A stretch of 40,032 bases of DNA from Prochlorococcus sp. AG-347-J14 (GTDB lineage Bacteria > Cyanobacteriota > Cyanobacteriia > PCC-6307 > Cyanobiaceae). Where the stretch lies: assembly GCA_003281505.1 (NCBI GenBank), contig QCBU01000012.1, forward strand, positions 1 to 40,032, given 5' to 3'. Below are positions 1 to 9,252 of this stretch, one piece after another. Below the pieces are notes generated by a model that did not search any database, was not told the origin of the DNA, and saw nothing but the letters and a program-made list of their open reading frames with translations. A program made the translations under genes and the position numbers. Position 1 is the first letter of the stretch. Every line of letters starts with the position of its first letter.

Positions 1-1
1 A

Positions 2-1435
2 TCTGACGTAAAATTAAGATTCCCAGATTCTGATGGTGAATTTGTTATTGATGGAAAACCTAGGAAAGGGAAAACAAAAGACTGGGTTATAAAGAGAGAA
101 TTAAAAACTCAACCTGGTACAATATTCAATCGAAAAATTTTAGAAGCTGATATTGGTAGACTCTATGCCACATCATTATTTGATGATGTAAAGGTTTCTC
201 TTGGCCCCGACAATTTAAATCCTGGTCAAGTCATAATTTTTTTAGACTTAAGTGAGCAAAGAACAGGATCATTAACAGGTGGACTTGGTTATAGCAATAG
301 TTCAGGTATCTTCGCCTCAATTGGTTTGCAGGAAACAAATGCGCTTGGAAGAGCATGGTCTACGAATTTAAATTTAAATTTCGGAGAATATTCAACTACC
401 TATAATTTTTCATTATCTGATCCATGGATTAAAGGAGATAAACATAAAACATCTTTTAGAACAAATATATTTTTAAGTAGAGATTATCCACAAGAATTTA
501 AAAGTGAAGAAAATGGGAAATTATATGCAGTAGATGATCAAATTCCATCTAGCACTGATACTTTTTCCTCAATAGTTTTAGAAAAAACAGGCGGTGGATT
601 TTCATTCTCAAGGCCATTAAATGGTGGAGATCCATTTAAGGTGGCTAAATGGAGAGTGCTTGCTGGAATGAATTTTAAGAAAGTAAAGATGATTGATGGT
701 GATGGAAACAAAAAACCCTATGGTGATAGAACTCCAACCACAACAAGAAATAATGTAAGCGATATTATTTGTATTGGATTTGCTCCAAATGATAGTTCAT
801 GCCCTGACGAAAATACATTAGTTAGTGTTATTGCTAGTGCATCAAGAAATAATTTGAATAACTCAGTTAACCCAACTTCAGGAAATAAATTTAGCTTTGG
901 TACCGAACAGTTTGTTTCAATGGGAGAAAACTCTCCAACTTTTAATAGAATGAGAGCCTCATATTCATTTTTTATACCAACAAAACTAATAAATTTAACG
1001 AAAGCATGTAAGTCTAGCAATGATAATAATGAAGACTGTCCTCAAGCTATTGGATTTCAATTTAAGGCAGGAACTATTATTGGCGAATTGCCTCCTTATG
1101 AAGCATTTTGTATGGGAGGAACATCATCTGTTAGGGGTTGGGGATCCTGTGATTTGGCTGTAAGTAGAAGTTTTGTTGAGGGCACAGCAGAATATAGATT
1201 CCCTGTTTGGAGAATGATATCAGGAGCTTTATTTGTCGATGGAGGAAGTGATCTAGGCTCTCAAAAGGAAGTTCCTGGTAAACCAGGTAAATTATTGCAG
1301 AAATCAGGTTCTGGTTTTTCCCTTGGAGGGGGAGTGGGGGTTAAAACACCAATAGGTCCATTAAGATTAGATATTGCTAGCAAGGACCTAAGTGGAGATT
1401 GGAGATATACACTTGGAGTTGGATGGAAGTTTTAA
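2..1435 (+). CDS. bamA: Outer membrane assembly protein BamA/Omp85 (3' part)
   Basis: The gene enters from the left edge; 477 codons are visible. The first ~85 residues look like the end of a POTRA domain (pattern of FNRKILEADIGRLYATSLFDDV, a POTRA helix and strand). The rest is a beta barrel rich in alternating polar and aromatic residues. Near visible residue 377 is SSVRGWG, matching the conserved VRG(F/Y) loop-6 motif of Omp85 proteins. The chain ends in GVGWKF, an aromatic C-terminal signature of barrel proteins. Family members insert beta-barrel proteins into the outer membrane (Toc75 relatives in chloroplasts). The stop codon is followed with no gap by the lpxC start, so both are probably in one transcript. 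The N-terminal signal and upstream POTRA repeats lie outside the window. Confidence 0.9.
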   Translation, partial: SDVKLRFPDSDGEFVIDGKPRKGKTKDWVIKRELKTQPGTIFNRKILEADIGRLYATSLFDDVKVSLGPDNLNPGQVIIFLDLSEQRTGSLTGGLGYSNSSGIFASIGLQETNALGRAWSTNLNLNFGEYSTTYNFSLSDPWIKGDKHKTSFRTNIFLSRDYPQEFKSEENGKLYAVDDQIPSSTDTFSSIVLEKTGGGFSFSRPLNGGDPFKVAKWRVLAGMNFKKVKMIDGDGNKKPYGDRTPTTTRNNVSDIICIGFAPNDSSCPDENTLVSVIASASRNNLNNSVNPTSGNKFSFGTEQFVSMGENSPTFNRMRASYSFFIPTKLINLTKACKSSNDNNEDCPQAIGFQFKAGTIIGELPPYEAFCMGGTSSVRGWGSCDLAVSRSFVEGTAEYRFPVWRMISGALFVDGGSDLGSQKEVPGKPGKLLQKSGSGFSLGGGVGVKTPIGPLRLDIASKDLSGDWRYTLGVGWKF

Positions 1436-2272
1436 GTGTTTTCTTGGCCTGCTAATTATGATTCTTGTTATACCTTGGCTGGTGTTATCTCCAGAGAGGG
1501 TATAGGACTACACAGCGGAGAGAAAACAAGAGTTACAATTTCTTCCTATGAGAAAGAAGGATATTATGTCTCTTTTAAGGATAAACCTAATGAGATTTTT
1601 AAGTTAACTCAGGATTTAATTGGAAGTACAATGCTTTGTACGGCGGTTAAATTAGGGGGGAGAAATTTGTATACAATCGAACATTTATTATCTTCAATGG
1701 CAGGGTGTGGGTTGAGTTATATACATATTGAGGTTGATGGGAAAGAGATTCCTCTTTTAGATGGATCTGCAATTCAGTGGGTTAGAGATTTTGAAGAAGT
1801 AGGGATAAAAAAGGCACCTAGACCAGATAATTTCTTTCGAGAGATTAATAAATCAATAATTTTAAATAAAGAAGACTCAGTTATAGCAGCAACACCTTCA
1901 GAAAATACTACAATTATATCCACCATAAGTTTTGCCTATAAAGCAATTGGAAATCAAACTTTTGTGATTGATTTAAATCCAAAAAATTTTGTTGAAATGA
2001 TTGCACCTGCTAGAACATTTGGTTTTAAAGATCAATTTCAAGAGTTAAGTGAACTTGGATTAATAAAAGGCGGAAGTTTGGAAAATGCCCTTGTTTGTGA
2101 TGGAGATAAATGGGTTAATCCACCATTAAGATTTGATAATGAACCAATAAGACATAAAATTTTAGACCTAATTGGGGACTTAGCTTTGGTAGGGTTACCT
2201 AAGGCGCAAATTTTAGTTTATAAAGGATCACATTCTTTAAATTCTTTGTTGGCCTCATCGCTAAAAAATTAA
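1436..2272 (+). CDS. lpxC: UDP-3-O-acyl-N-acetylglucosamine deacetylase LpxC
   Basis: Zn-dependent deacetylase for the committed step of lipid A synthesis; 278 residues against about 300 in enterobacteria. Visible motifs: EHLLSSMAG with the first metal His near residue 82, LLDGSA near 97, PARTFGF near 195, [10 protein letters not shown] near 239-248 with the second metal His and Asp, and KGSHSLN near 263 with the catalytic His. These match the spacing of H79, H238, D242 and H265 in the family. The GTG start directly abuts the bamA TAA; I chose it because the alignable N-terminus ([18 protein letters not shown]) begins ten residues later. It heads an lpxC-fabZ-lpxA-lpxB run, so it acts in the cytoplasm on the product of LpxA from the same operon. 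Confidence 0.95.
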   Translation: MFSWPANYDSCYTLAGVISREGIGLHSGEKTRVTISSYEKEGYYVSFKDKPNEIFKLTQDLIGSTMLCTAVKLGGRNLYTIEHLLSSMAGCGLSYIHIEVDGKEIPLLDGSAIQWVRDFEEVGIKKAPRPDNFFREINKSIILNKEDSVIAATPSENTTIISTISFAYKAIGNQTFVIDLNPKNFVEMIAPARTFGFKDQFQELSELGLIKGGSLENALVCDGDKWVNPPLRFDNEPIRHKILDLIGDLALVGLPKAQILVYKGSHSLNSLLASSLKN

Positions 2273-2289
2273 TTTTATCTTTAATTGTT

Positions 2290-2748
2290 TTGGAAAAGAA
2301 ATTATCCAGTGAAAATAGTCAACTTTCTTCTGAGCAAATACTAGGTTTGTTACCTCACAGATATCCTTTTGCTCTTGTAGACAAAGTCATAGAGCATATT
2401 CCTGGGGAGAGAGCTGTTGCAGTTAAAAATGTAACTATAAATGAGCCTCAATTTCAGGGACACTTTCCTGATAGACCCTTGATGCCTGGAGTTCTTATCG
2501 TTGAATCGATGGCTCAAGTTGGTGGAATTATTGTAACGCAAATGCCCGATCTTCCCAAAGGACTTTTCGTCTTTGCTGGAATCAATAATGTTAAATTTCG
2601 AAAACCAGTTTTACCTGGAGATCAATTGATAATTTCTTGTGAGTTAATATCAATTAAAAGACAAAGATTTGGGAAGGTTAAAGGTGAGGCGCATGTTGAT
2701 GGGAAGTTGGTTTGTGCTGGAGAATTAATGTTTTCATTGGTTGATTAG
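2290..2748 (+). CDS. fabZ: (3R)-hydroxyacyl-ACP dehydratase FabZ
   Basis: Hot-dog fold dehydratase of fatty acid elongation, 152 residues. [11 protein letters not shown] occurs near residue 23 and [20 protein letters not shown] near 57-76. His58 and Glu72 correspond to the catalytic His/Glu pair. No ATG or GTG precedes the conserved region in frame, so the TTG at 2290 is the likely start, 17 bases after lpxC. Its place between lpxC and lpxA is the common arrangement and links supply of hydroxyacyl-ACP to both fatty acid and lipid A synthesis. Confidence 0.94.
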   Translation: MEKKLSSENSQLSSEQILGLLPHRYPFALVDKVIEHIPGERAVAVKNVTINEPQFQGHFPDRPLMPGVLIVESMAQVGGIIVTQMPDLPKGLFVFAGINNVKFRKPVLPGDQLIISCELISIKRQRFGKVKGEAHVDGKLVCAGELMFSLVD

Positions 2749-2752
2749 GAAT

Positions 2753-3595
2753 ATGGATAATAAAAATAATGAATTAAACATATCCTTTAGCGGTGTAAAA
2801 GTTCACCCAAATGCTTTTGTTGATCCAAGTGCCGAATTAGATGCTGGTGTAATAATCTCTCAAGGAGCTATTGTCGGTCCTAATGTGACTATCGGGAAAG
2901 GAACCGAAATAGGCCCGAATGCTGTTATTTCAGGTAGAACTCAAATTGGTATAAACAATAAAGTTTTTCCAAGTGTTTTTATAGGTCTTGATCCCCAGGA
3001 TCTTAAATATAAAGGAGCCAGTACTGAAGTAATTATTGGAGATAATAATACTTTCAGAGAATGTGTAACTATAAATAAAGCAACTGATGAAGGAGAAAAA
3101 ACTATTATTGGCAATAATAATTTGTTAATGGCTTACACTCACATCGGCCATAATTGCGAACTTGGTAATAGGATAGTCATATCAAATAGTGTTCAAGTAG
3201 CAGGCCATGTAAAGATTGAAGATAAAGCTATTATTGGTGGTTGTTTAGGTATTCATCAATTTGTACATATTGGATATTTGGCCATGATTGGAGGTATGAC
3301 TAGAGTAGATAGAGATGTACCTCCTTTTTGTTTGGCTGAAGGACATCCAGGAAGATTGAGAGGTTTGAATAGGATTGGAATTAAGAGAAGTGGTTTAATG
3401 GAAAATAAAGATTTTGACTTAAAGTTACTCCAAAGTAATTGGAACTTACTTTTTAAATCTAATGATGCGATTTCAAATTCATTAGAAAAAGTAATGACAG
3501 GAGAATTAGATTTTTCATCTTCAAAATTATGTAGTTTTTTAAAAGAGTCAATATCTAAAGAAAGACGAGGACCAATGCCAATTGTGAATTTATGA
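2753..3595 (+). CDS. lpxA: UDP-N-acetylglucosamine O-acyltransferase LpxA
   Basis: First lipid A enzyme, moving hydroxyacyl from ACP to UDP-GlcNAc. The first ~190 residues are a left-handed beta helix of hexapeptide repeats (V.IS.GAIVGPNVTIGKGTEIGPNAVI). The segment THIGHNCELGN (residues 129-139) holds the catalytic His, about residue 133. The C-terminal ~90 residues form the helical domain. I chose the ATG at 2753, five bases after the fabZ stop and preceded by AGGA. A TTG at 2741 inside fabZ would add four residues (MIRN) and is less likely. The stop overlaps the lpxB ATG by four bases, so translation is coupled. Confidence 0.95.
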   Translation: MDNKNNELNISFSGVKVHPNAFVDPSAELDAGVIISQGAIVGPNVTIGKGTEIGPNAVISGRTQIGINNKVFPSVFIGLDPQDLKYKGASTEVIIGDNNTFRECVTINKATDEGEKTIIGNNNLLMAYTHIGHNCELGNRIVISNSVQVAGHVKIEDKAIIGGCLGIHQFVHIGYLAMIGGMTRVDRDVPPFCLAEGHPGRLRGLNRIGIKRSGLMENKDFDLKLLQSNWNLLFKSNDAISNSLEKVMTGELDFSSSKLCSFLKESISKERRGPMPIVNL

Positions 3596-4770
3596 ATAAA
3601 AAGATATTTATAAGTACTGGAGAAGTCTCTGGAGATTTGCACGGAAGTTTGTTATCAAAAGCATTATTAGATGAAGCTAAAAAAAAATCTATAGATTTAG
3701 AAATTTGCGGATTAGGTGGGGAAAGGATGAAGAAAGAAGGTGTAAAAATTCTTCAAGATACTACATCAATTAGTGCAATAGGGATTTGGGAGGCTTTACC
3801 TCTGATTCTTCCAACTATAAGAATTCAAAAAAGGTTCTATAAATTACTAAAAAAAAATCCTCCAGATTGTTTGATTTTGATTGACTATATGGGTCCCAAT
3901 ATAAAAATTGGCACTAAATTAAAAAGGTCGAAGACTAAAATTCCAATTTTTTACTATATTGCCCCTCAAGAATGGGCTTGGAGAGTTGGCAATAATACTA
4001 CAACGAATTTAATAAAATTTTCTGATAAAATTTTTGCGATTTTCAAGAAAGAAGCAGCATTTTATAAAAAGAGGGGTGGAAATGTTTTGTGGGTTGGACA
4101 TCCAATGATTGATTTGACAGAAAAACTTCCTCTAAAGAAAAATGCCAGAACTATGTTAAACCTTCGCCCAGATCAAAACATCATACTTTTAATGCCCGCA
4201 TCAAGACCTCAGGAATTGAGATATATATTACCTACTTTTATGAGAGCTGCTAAAAAATTGCAACAAAAATATCCAAGCTTGGTTGTTTACATTCCCTCTT
4301 GTCGGGTTGCTTTTGATGAAATATTCAAAAAAGCCTTTAGAAAATATCAAGTTAAAGGACTTGTGATTTCTCAAAAAGATAGTGCAAAATTAAAGCCTTA
4401 TATTTATTCGCTCACTAAAATTGCTCTCTGTAAATCTGGGACAGTTAATATGGAATTAGCTTTATATGGAATCCCACAGATTGTTGGTTACAGAGTAAGT
4501 AGGGTAACTGCTTTTATTGCAAAAAAAATTCTAAATTTCAAAGTAAGATTTATTTCCCCTGTAAATTTATTAGTTAATAAATTAATAATTCCTGAGTTTG
4601 TACAGAGAGAGTTTGACGAAAATAAAATTTTCTACAAATCTTGTAGAATTCTTGAAGGGAAGTCAGAAAAAATAAAAATTAAAAAAGGTTATGCTTTTTT
4701 AAAAAAAGAATTGGGAGAAGAGGGTGTCGTCCAGAGAGCTGCTAAAGAGATTATTGATTCTATTATTTAA
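3592..4770 (+). CDS. lpxB: Lipid-A-disaccharide synthase LpxB
   Basis: Glycosyltransferase family 19 enzyme joining UDP-diacylglucosamine and lipid X into the disaccharide; 392 residues, near the usual ~380. The N-terminal STGEVSGDLHGS (residues 8-19) is the family signature. APQEWAWR lies near 124-131, and MPASRPQELRYILP near 200 replaces the usual LPGSR.xE motif. SGTVNMELALYGIP near 282 is the nucleotide-sugar binding region. ATGA overlap with lpxA. Probably works at the inner face of the cytoplasmic membrane. It is the last lipid A gene here; msrA follows on the same strand after 16 bases. Confidence 0.95.
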   Translation: MNKKIFISTGEVSGDLHGSLLSKALLDEAKKKSIDLEICGLGGERMKKEGVKILQDTTSISAIGIWEALPLILPTIRIQKRFYKLLKKNPPDCLILIDYMGPNIKIGTKLKRSKTKIPIFYYIAPQEWAWRVGNNTTTNLIKFSDKIFAIFKKEAAFYKKRGGNVLWVGHPMIDLTEKLPLKKNARTMLNLRPDQNIILLMPASRPQELRYILPTFMRAAKKLQQKYPSLVVYIPSCRVAFDEIFKKAFRKYQVKGLVISQKDSAKLKPYIYSLTKIALCKSGTVNMELALYGIPQIVGYRVSRVTAFIAKKILNFKVRFISPVNLLVNKLIIPEFVQREFDENKIFYKSCRILEGKSEKIKIKKGYAFLKKELGEEGVVQRAAKEIIDSII

Positions 4771-4786
4771 ACTTTATAATAAAAAA

Positions 4787-5389
4787 ATGAAATATTTCTT
4801 ACCTTTAATAATTGCTCTTTCAATACTTATTAACCCTGTAAACGCATTTGCAGAGGAATTAATTCTTGCAGGAGGTTGTTTTTGGTGTTTAGAACATGAT
4901 TTAGAGTCATTAAATGGAATAAACTTTGTACAAAGTGGCTATTCAGGTGGGGATCTACAAAATCCTACTTACGAAAATCATGAAGGACATCAGGAAGTGG
5001 TTTTGGTTGACTATGATTCCCAAATGGTAACTTTGCCCGAAATACTTAGGCTTTATTTCAGAAATGTTGATCCTTTGGACGCTAAGGGTCAATTTTGTGA
5101 TCGTGGAGATTCTTATAGGCCAGTGATCTTTTTCAAAGATGAAACTGAGAAAAGTGATGCCAAAAATGCGATTGTTTCAGCCTCTAAGGAGTTGCAAGTG
5201 CCCTTAGCAAAAATATCTGTAGAACTAAAATCAAAAGGTCAATTTTGGTTAGCTGAAGAATATCATCAGGATTTTGCTGAAAGAAATGAATTAAAATATA
5301 AGTTTTACAGATACTCATGTGGCAGAGATCAGAGGTTGGATAAATTATGGGGGGAGAACGCTAGATCAACAAATCTTTGGAGTGAATAA
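4787..5389 (+). CDS. msrA: Peptide methionine sulfoxide reductase MsrA, with predicted signal peptide
   Basis: Reduces the S-epimer of methionine sulfoxide in oxidised proteins. From the ATG at 4787 the product has 200 residues. It opens with K plus a hydrophobic stretch ending NAFA (residues 1-22), a typical signal peptide with an Ala-X-Ala-like cut site. GGCFWCLE follows, with catalytic Cys31, then GYSGG and the EYHQDF motif near 165-170. The frame is open back to 4724 inside lpxB, but those extra residues are lpxB sequence in another frame, so 4787 is the better start. If the signal is used, the enzyme acts outside the cytoplasm (periplasm or thylakoid lumen); this is inferred. Confidence 0.92.
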   Translation: MKYFLPLIIALSILINPVNAFAEELILAGGCFWCLEHDLESLNGINFVQSGYSGGDLQNPTYENHEGHQEVVLVDYDSQMVTLPEILRLYFRNVDPLDAKGQFCDRGDSYRPVIFFKDETEKSDAKNAIVSASKELQVPLAKISVELKSKGQFWLAEEYHQDFAERNELKYKFYRYSCGRDQRLDKLWGENARSTNLWSE

Positions 5390-5401
5390 TCTTAAATATA
5401 G

Positions 5402-6874
5402 TTATTTGTTTTTAATCCATTGAACGAGAGTTTTAACTCCAAAACCAGTGGCACCTGATGGATTAATTCCCTTATTCTTATCAGTCCAACAAGTCCCAGC
5501 GATATCGATATGAGCCCATTTAATTTCTGTATCAAAGAATTCTTCTAAAAACAAAGCAGCAGTTATTGAACCACCCGCTCTGGGCCCTGTATTTTTCATA
5601 TCAGCTATATGAGACTTTAAACCTTCTTTATAGGATTTTTGTAAAGGCATTTGCCATAACTCTTCTCCAGCCTGGCTCGATGCAGCTTTTAGATCATTTG
5701 CTAGATCATTATTATTGCTCCAGAATCCTGCTACATCATTACCTAATGCAACAACTATAGCCCCCGTTAAAGTGGCGAGATCTATTATTGAATCCGGTTT
5801 TAAATTGGATGCGTAAGTTAAAGCATCAGCTAATGTGAGTCTACCCTCTGCATCAGTGTTATTTATTTCAATTGTCTTACCATTAGATGCTTTAACTACA
5901 TCTCCAGGATGTACTGCAGATCCATTTATCATGTTTTCACAAGATGCCACAATAAAATGAATTTCTAATCCCTTTGGTTTTATTGCTCCAAGTGCTTTTG
6001 CTGCTCCTAAAACTGCAGCGCTTCCACCCATATCATATTTCATCATTTCAATTTGAGATGCTCCTACTTTCAGATTGTATCCTCCAGAATCAAAGGTTAA
6101 ACCCTTCCCAACAAGCGCAATCTTTTCTTTAATAGGCCCCTCTGACTTTAAAGTAAGATGTATAAATTTAGGATCTAGATCAGAACCTTTTGCTACAGCT
6201 AAATATGCACCCATTCCCAAATCTTCACAATCTTTTGCCTCTAAAATCTTCACTTCTAAACCATGATCTTTAGCTATTTGAGAAGCTTGTATAGACATTT
6301 CCTTAGGCGTAAGACTATTTGGAGGGGCGGCTACAAGTCTTCTAGCTAGTTCTACACCTTCACATATTTGTGTGGTCTCTTCAAAGCTAATATTCCCAAA
6401 TTTTTTTAAATTCAAAAACTCTATTTCTTTAAGAACTTTCTTTTCATCTTTTTTCTTATTGAATCTATTGTCCTTATAGGCAGATAATCTGGCTGACTCT
6501 GCTAATTGATTTATTTTTAAGTGTGAATTGATTAATTCCCAAGGTAGTAAGATGCTGATTTTTTCATTTTTATCAGCAGTTTTCCTAATTATATTTCCTA
6601 TGGTGTTTTCTATATTACTTTTTTTTAGTTCTTTTGATTTGCCAAGACCAACTATGATTAAAGTATCTAATTTTTGATCTAAAAATTCAAAGCTTAAAGT
6701 TTTTCCTCTTTCTCCTTTAAATTTTTTTTGAGTAACTTTTTTTAGCAATAAATTTGGGTCAATAATAAATTTGATGCTTTCAAGTTGGCTTGCAATTTCT
6801 TCTTCTAAAACTCCAAAAATTAATGAAGCACCTTGCCAGTTATCTAGATTTTTTTGGAATGTGGAAAATTGCAT
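5402..6874 (-). CDS. pepA: Leucyl aminopeptidase (M17), PepA
   Basis: Two-metal cytosolic aminopeptidase, 490 residues. The catalytic C-terminal domain shows [11 protein letters not shown] near residues 255-265 and NTDAEGRL near 338-345, which carry the metal ligands and the active-site Lys and Arg. The N-terminal ~160 residues form the poorly conserved macro-like domain ([17 protein letters not shown] at the start). Ends 12 bases from the msrA stop, in convergent orientation, with no clear terminator between them. The GIY-YIG gene lies 24 bases upstream on the same strand and may be co-transcribed with it. Likely role: peptide turnover. Confidence 0.95.
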   Translation of the reverse strand: MQFSTFQKNLDNWQGASLIFGVLEEEIASQLESIKFIIDPNLLLKKVTQKKFKGERGKTLSFEFLDQKLDTLIIVGLGKSKELKKSNIENTIGNIIRKTADKNEKISILLPWELINSHLKINQLAESARLSAYKDNRFNKKKDEKKVLKEIEFLNLKKFGNISFEETTQICEGVELARRLVAAPPNSLTPKEMSIQASQIAKDHGLEVKILEAKDCEDLGMGAYLAVAKGSDLDPKFIHLTLKSEGPIKEKIALVGKGLTFDSGGYNLKVGASQIEMMKYDMGGSAAVLGAAKALGAIKPKGLEIHFIVASCENMINGSAVHPGDVVKASNGKTIEINNTDAEGRLTLADALTYASNLKPDSIIDLATLTGAIVVALGNDVAGFWSNNNDLANDLKAASSQAGEELWQMPLQKSYKEGLKSHIADMKNTGPRAGGSITAALFLEEFFDTEIKWAHIDIAGTCWTDKNKGINPSGATGFGVKTLVQWIKNK

Positions 6875-6898
6875 TTGTAAAATGGATTTAATTAACTT

Positions 6899-7510
6899 TT
6901 AGTTGTTTGTGAAAGTAGTTGCCCACCTATCCCGGGTTTCTTTATTAAAAGGTGGTAACCATAAATATATCAGTTGCTGTTCTAATTTACGTCTTAATTT
7001 TACTTCTTTAGGTACATCTAAGAAGAATCGAATATCTTGGTGACTTGAGAGTTTGTTATGAGCTAAGGCTTCTTTATAATTCATGAGGTAATTTTTACAG
7101 TCATGTTCTCCCTTCCATCTTTTATTTGCTGAATTTGTTTCTCCTATATAAAGGATTATTTTAGAACTTTCCATCGTGTCAATTACAAAATACATTGCTG
7201 GTCCATTATGTATGTATTGATTGGTTCTCCAAAAGTTTAATGATAATGGCTGCAAGGAAAATGGATCAATTTTTCTTTCATTGGAAATTGTTTTTATAGG
7301 AAGACTTGTTTGGTACAAATTTTTATTGTGAGTATCTTTTGAAATTTTGAATTGGTGATTATATATTTTATTTCTCCAATCACATAGGATTTCCCCTTTG
7401 ATTTTTAGATTATTTGAGTGTTGAAAATTAATTGATGTATTTACATTTGAACTAAATAATTCAAATTGTCTATTTTGGTTTGAAATATTATTTAAGTTAA
7501 GTTTTTCCAA
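6899..7510 (-). CDS. GIY-YIG domain protein of unknown role
   Basis: 203 residues. The first ~100 are lysine/asparagine-rich and unrecognised. The C-terminal half matches a GIY-YIG nuclease core: MYFVID, then ILYIGETNS near residues 117-125 (the YIG strand), NKRWKGEHDC with the conserved Arg near 129, KLEQQLIYLW near 176-185 with the likely metal-binding Glu, and PPFNKE with the conserved Asn. All key residues appear present, so it could be an active nuclease, but the target is unknown. It stands alone, without methylase, helicase or UvrC domains. It is divergent from the DUF1825 gene across a 153-base gap and lies 24 bases upstream of pepA. The family call is fairly secure; no function is claimed. 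Confidence 0.8.
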   Translation of the reverse strand: MEKLNLNNISNQNRQFELFSSNVNTSINFQHSNNLKIKGEILCDWRNKIYNHQFKISKDTHNKNLYQTSLPIKTISNERKIDPFSLQPLSLNFWRTNQYIHNGPAMYFVIDTMESSKIILYIGETNSANKRWKGEHDCKNYLMNYKEALAHNKLSSHQDIRFFLDVPKEVKLRRKLEQQLIYLWLPPFNKETRDRWATTFTNN

Positions 7511-7663
7511 TATTTATAAAACATGTCTACTAAATTTAATTCTGAAAAAATATAAATCAAAGAATTATTTATAAACTAAAATTTATTAATGTTCTAATCA
7601 AATTATAAGATTCTTGTTATCTTGTAGTTGAGCCTTAATCTTGCGAAGTAAAAAAAAATAGAA

Positions 7664-7988
7664 ATGGGATTTTTTGAGTCAGACATCGTTCAAGAAGAAG
7701 CTAAAAAGCTTTTTACAGATTATCAAGAACTTATGAAACTTGGTTCTGATTATGGAAAATTTGACAGAGAAGGAAAAAAAATGTTTATAAAAAAAAATGG
7801 AATCACTTATGGACCGTTATAAGGTTTTTATGAAGAGATTTGAATTGTCTGAAGATTTTCAAGCAAAAATGACAGTAGAACAATTAAAAACACAGTTAAG
7901 TCAATTTGGGATTACTCCTGATCAAATGTTCGATCAAATGAATAAAACCTTAATAAGAATGAAGGATGAACTTGATAAAACTTCTTAA
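7664..7988 (+). CDS. DUF1825 family protein, frame interrupted at a 9-A run
   Basis: A short conserved cyanobacterial protein of unknown role, here split between two frames. From the ATG at 7664 the frame reads MGFFESDIVQEEAKKLF...GKFDREGKKMFIKK and then stops at 7820. The rest (MESLMDRYKVFMKRFELSED...) continues in the frame starting at 7797 and ends at 7988. The two parts meet at a run of nine A (7789-7797). Removing one A would give a continuous protein of 107 residues, the usual family length. Both halves keep the conserved family sequence, so this is a very recent lesion, a sequence error, or a site bridged by slippage in expression. An annotator may list only 7797-7988. tyrS follows 19 bases later. 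Confidence 0.8.
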
Positions 7989-8007
7989 ATTTAACTGTTA
8001 AAGCTTC

Positions 8008-9246
8008 ATGTCAGATAATTTAGTATTGCCATCATGGCTGTCAAGAGGAATAGAAGAATATTTCCCAATTAAGGGAACAGATCAAACCTTTTCGGAGATA
8101 ATTGATCATGCGAAAAAAAATAATAAAAAATTAAGGGTTAAACTCGGGATCGATCCAACTGGAACAGATATTCATCTTGGGCACAGCATATTGTTTAAAA
8201 AACTTAGGGCATTCCAAGATAATGGACATATTGCAGTTCTAATTATTGGGGATTTTACTGCTCAAATTGGAGACCCAACCGGAAAAAACAAAACAAGAGT
8301 TCAGTTATCGGAAAAACAAGTCAAGGATAATGCAAAAACATACTTAACCCAACTAGGGATGGGAAAGCCAGCTAATGAATCTATTTTAGATTTTGATTCA
8401 AAAGATAGAATAGAAATTAGATATAACAGTGAATGGTTAAAAGGATTAAATCTTAATTCGATAATTGAATTAATGGGGAGTGCAACAGTTAGTCAAATGC
8501 TTGCTAAGGAGGAATTTAATAAAAGGTACACTTCGCAAGTTCCAATTGCTTTGCATGAATTCTTATATCCACTATTACAAGGTTACGATTCAGTAGTTGT
8601 CCAATCAGATATTGAGCTTGGAGGTACAGATCAGAAATTTAATATTGCAATAGGTAGAGATCTTCAAAGGCATTTCAGACAAGACCCTCAATTTGGTGTT
8701 CTGCTGCCAATTTTGACAGGTTTAGATGGATTTAAGAAGATGAGTAAATCTGAATTTAACACCGTGGGTTTGACTGAAGATCCTCTTTCAATGTATTCAA
8801 AATTAGAAAAAGTACCTGATAATATAATACCTACCTATTTTGAATTACTTACTGAATTAGATTTAAGTTTGCTTGAAAACATAAATCCTCGTGTATTACA
8901 GAGAAGAATGGCTTTAGAAGTTACTACTTTATTCCATGGGGCTGAAGAAGCATTAAAGGCGCAATCAAACTGCGAAAAATTATTCCTTGGACACAAAGAA
9001 AAAGTTGGAGAAATTCCAGAGATTTCTCTAAAAGAAGTAATTTTTCCAGTTAAGTTTTTTTACTTGTTAAGTGCTCTAAAACTTTTCAAATCTAGCAGCG
9101 AATCCAAAAGATCGATTAAAGGTGGGGGTGTAAAAATTGATAGTCAGAAAGTATTAAATCCTGATTTAGTTTTTAATTCAAAAAATGATTTGGAAGGGAA
9201 AATTTTGCAAATTGGAAAAAAAATAATTAAGAGGTTTGAAAACTGA
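8008..9246 (+). CDS. tyrS: Tyrosyl-tRNA synthetase
   Basis: Class I synthetase charging tRNA-Tyr, 412 residues. The HIGH motif appears as HLGHS at residues 56-60, just after GIDPTGTD, and the KMSKS motif is intact near 244-248 (GFKKMSKSE). [16 protein letters not shown] near 90-105 and [10 protein letters not shown] near 210 are typical of the longer bacterial TyrS group that uses a KMSKS-type loop. The C-terminal ~70 residues, including [12 protein letters not shown], are an S4-like RNA-binding domain. Starts 19 bases after DUF1825 and is followed within a few bases by pyrF, suggesting one transcript. Confidence 0.96.
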   Translation: MSDNLVLPSWLSRGIEEYFPIKGTDQTFSEIIDHAKKNNKKLRVKLGIDPTGTDIHLGHSILFKKLRAFQDNGHIAVLIIGDFTAQIGDPTGKNKTRVQLSEKQVKDNAKTYLTQLGMGKPANESILDFDSKDRIEIRYNSEWLKGLNLNSIIELMGSATVSQMLAKEEFNKRYTSQVPIALHEFLYPLLQGYDSVVVQSDIELGGTDQKFNIAIGRDLQRHFRQDPQFGVLLPILTGLDGFKKMSKSEFNTVGLTEDPLSMYSKLEKVPDNIIPTYFELLTELDLSLLENINPRVLQRRMALEVTTLFHGAEEALKAQSNCEKLFLGHKEKVGEIPEISLKEVIFPVKFFYLLSALKLFKSSSESKRSIKGGGVKIDSQKVLNPDLVFNSKNDLEGKILQIGKKIIKRFEN

Positions 9247-9252
9247 AAATTG

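Noticed and set aside
4724..4786. Longer msrA start inside lpxB
   Set aside because: The extension would precede a signal peptide with 21 residues read from lpxB in another frame; the ATG at 4787 directly starts a proper signal.
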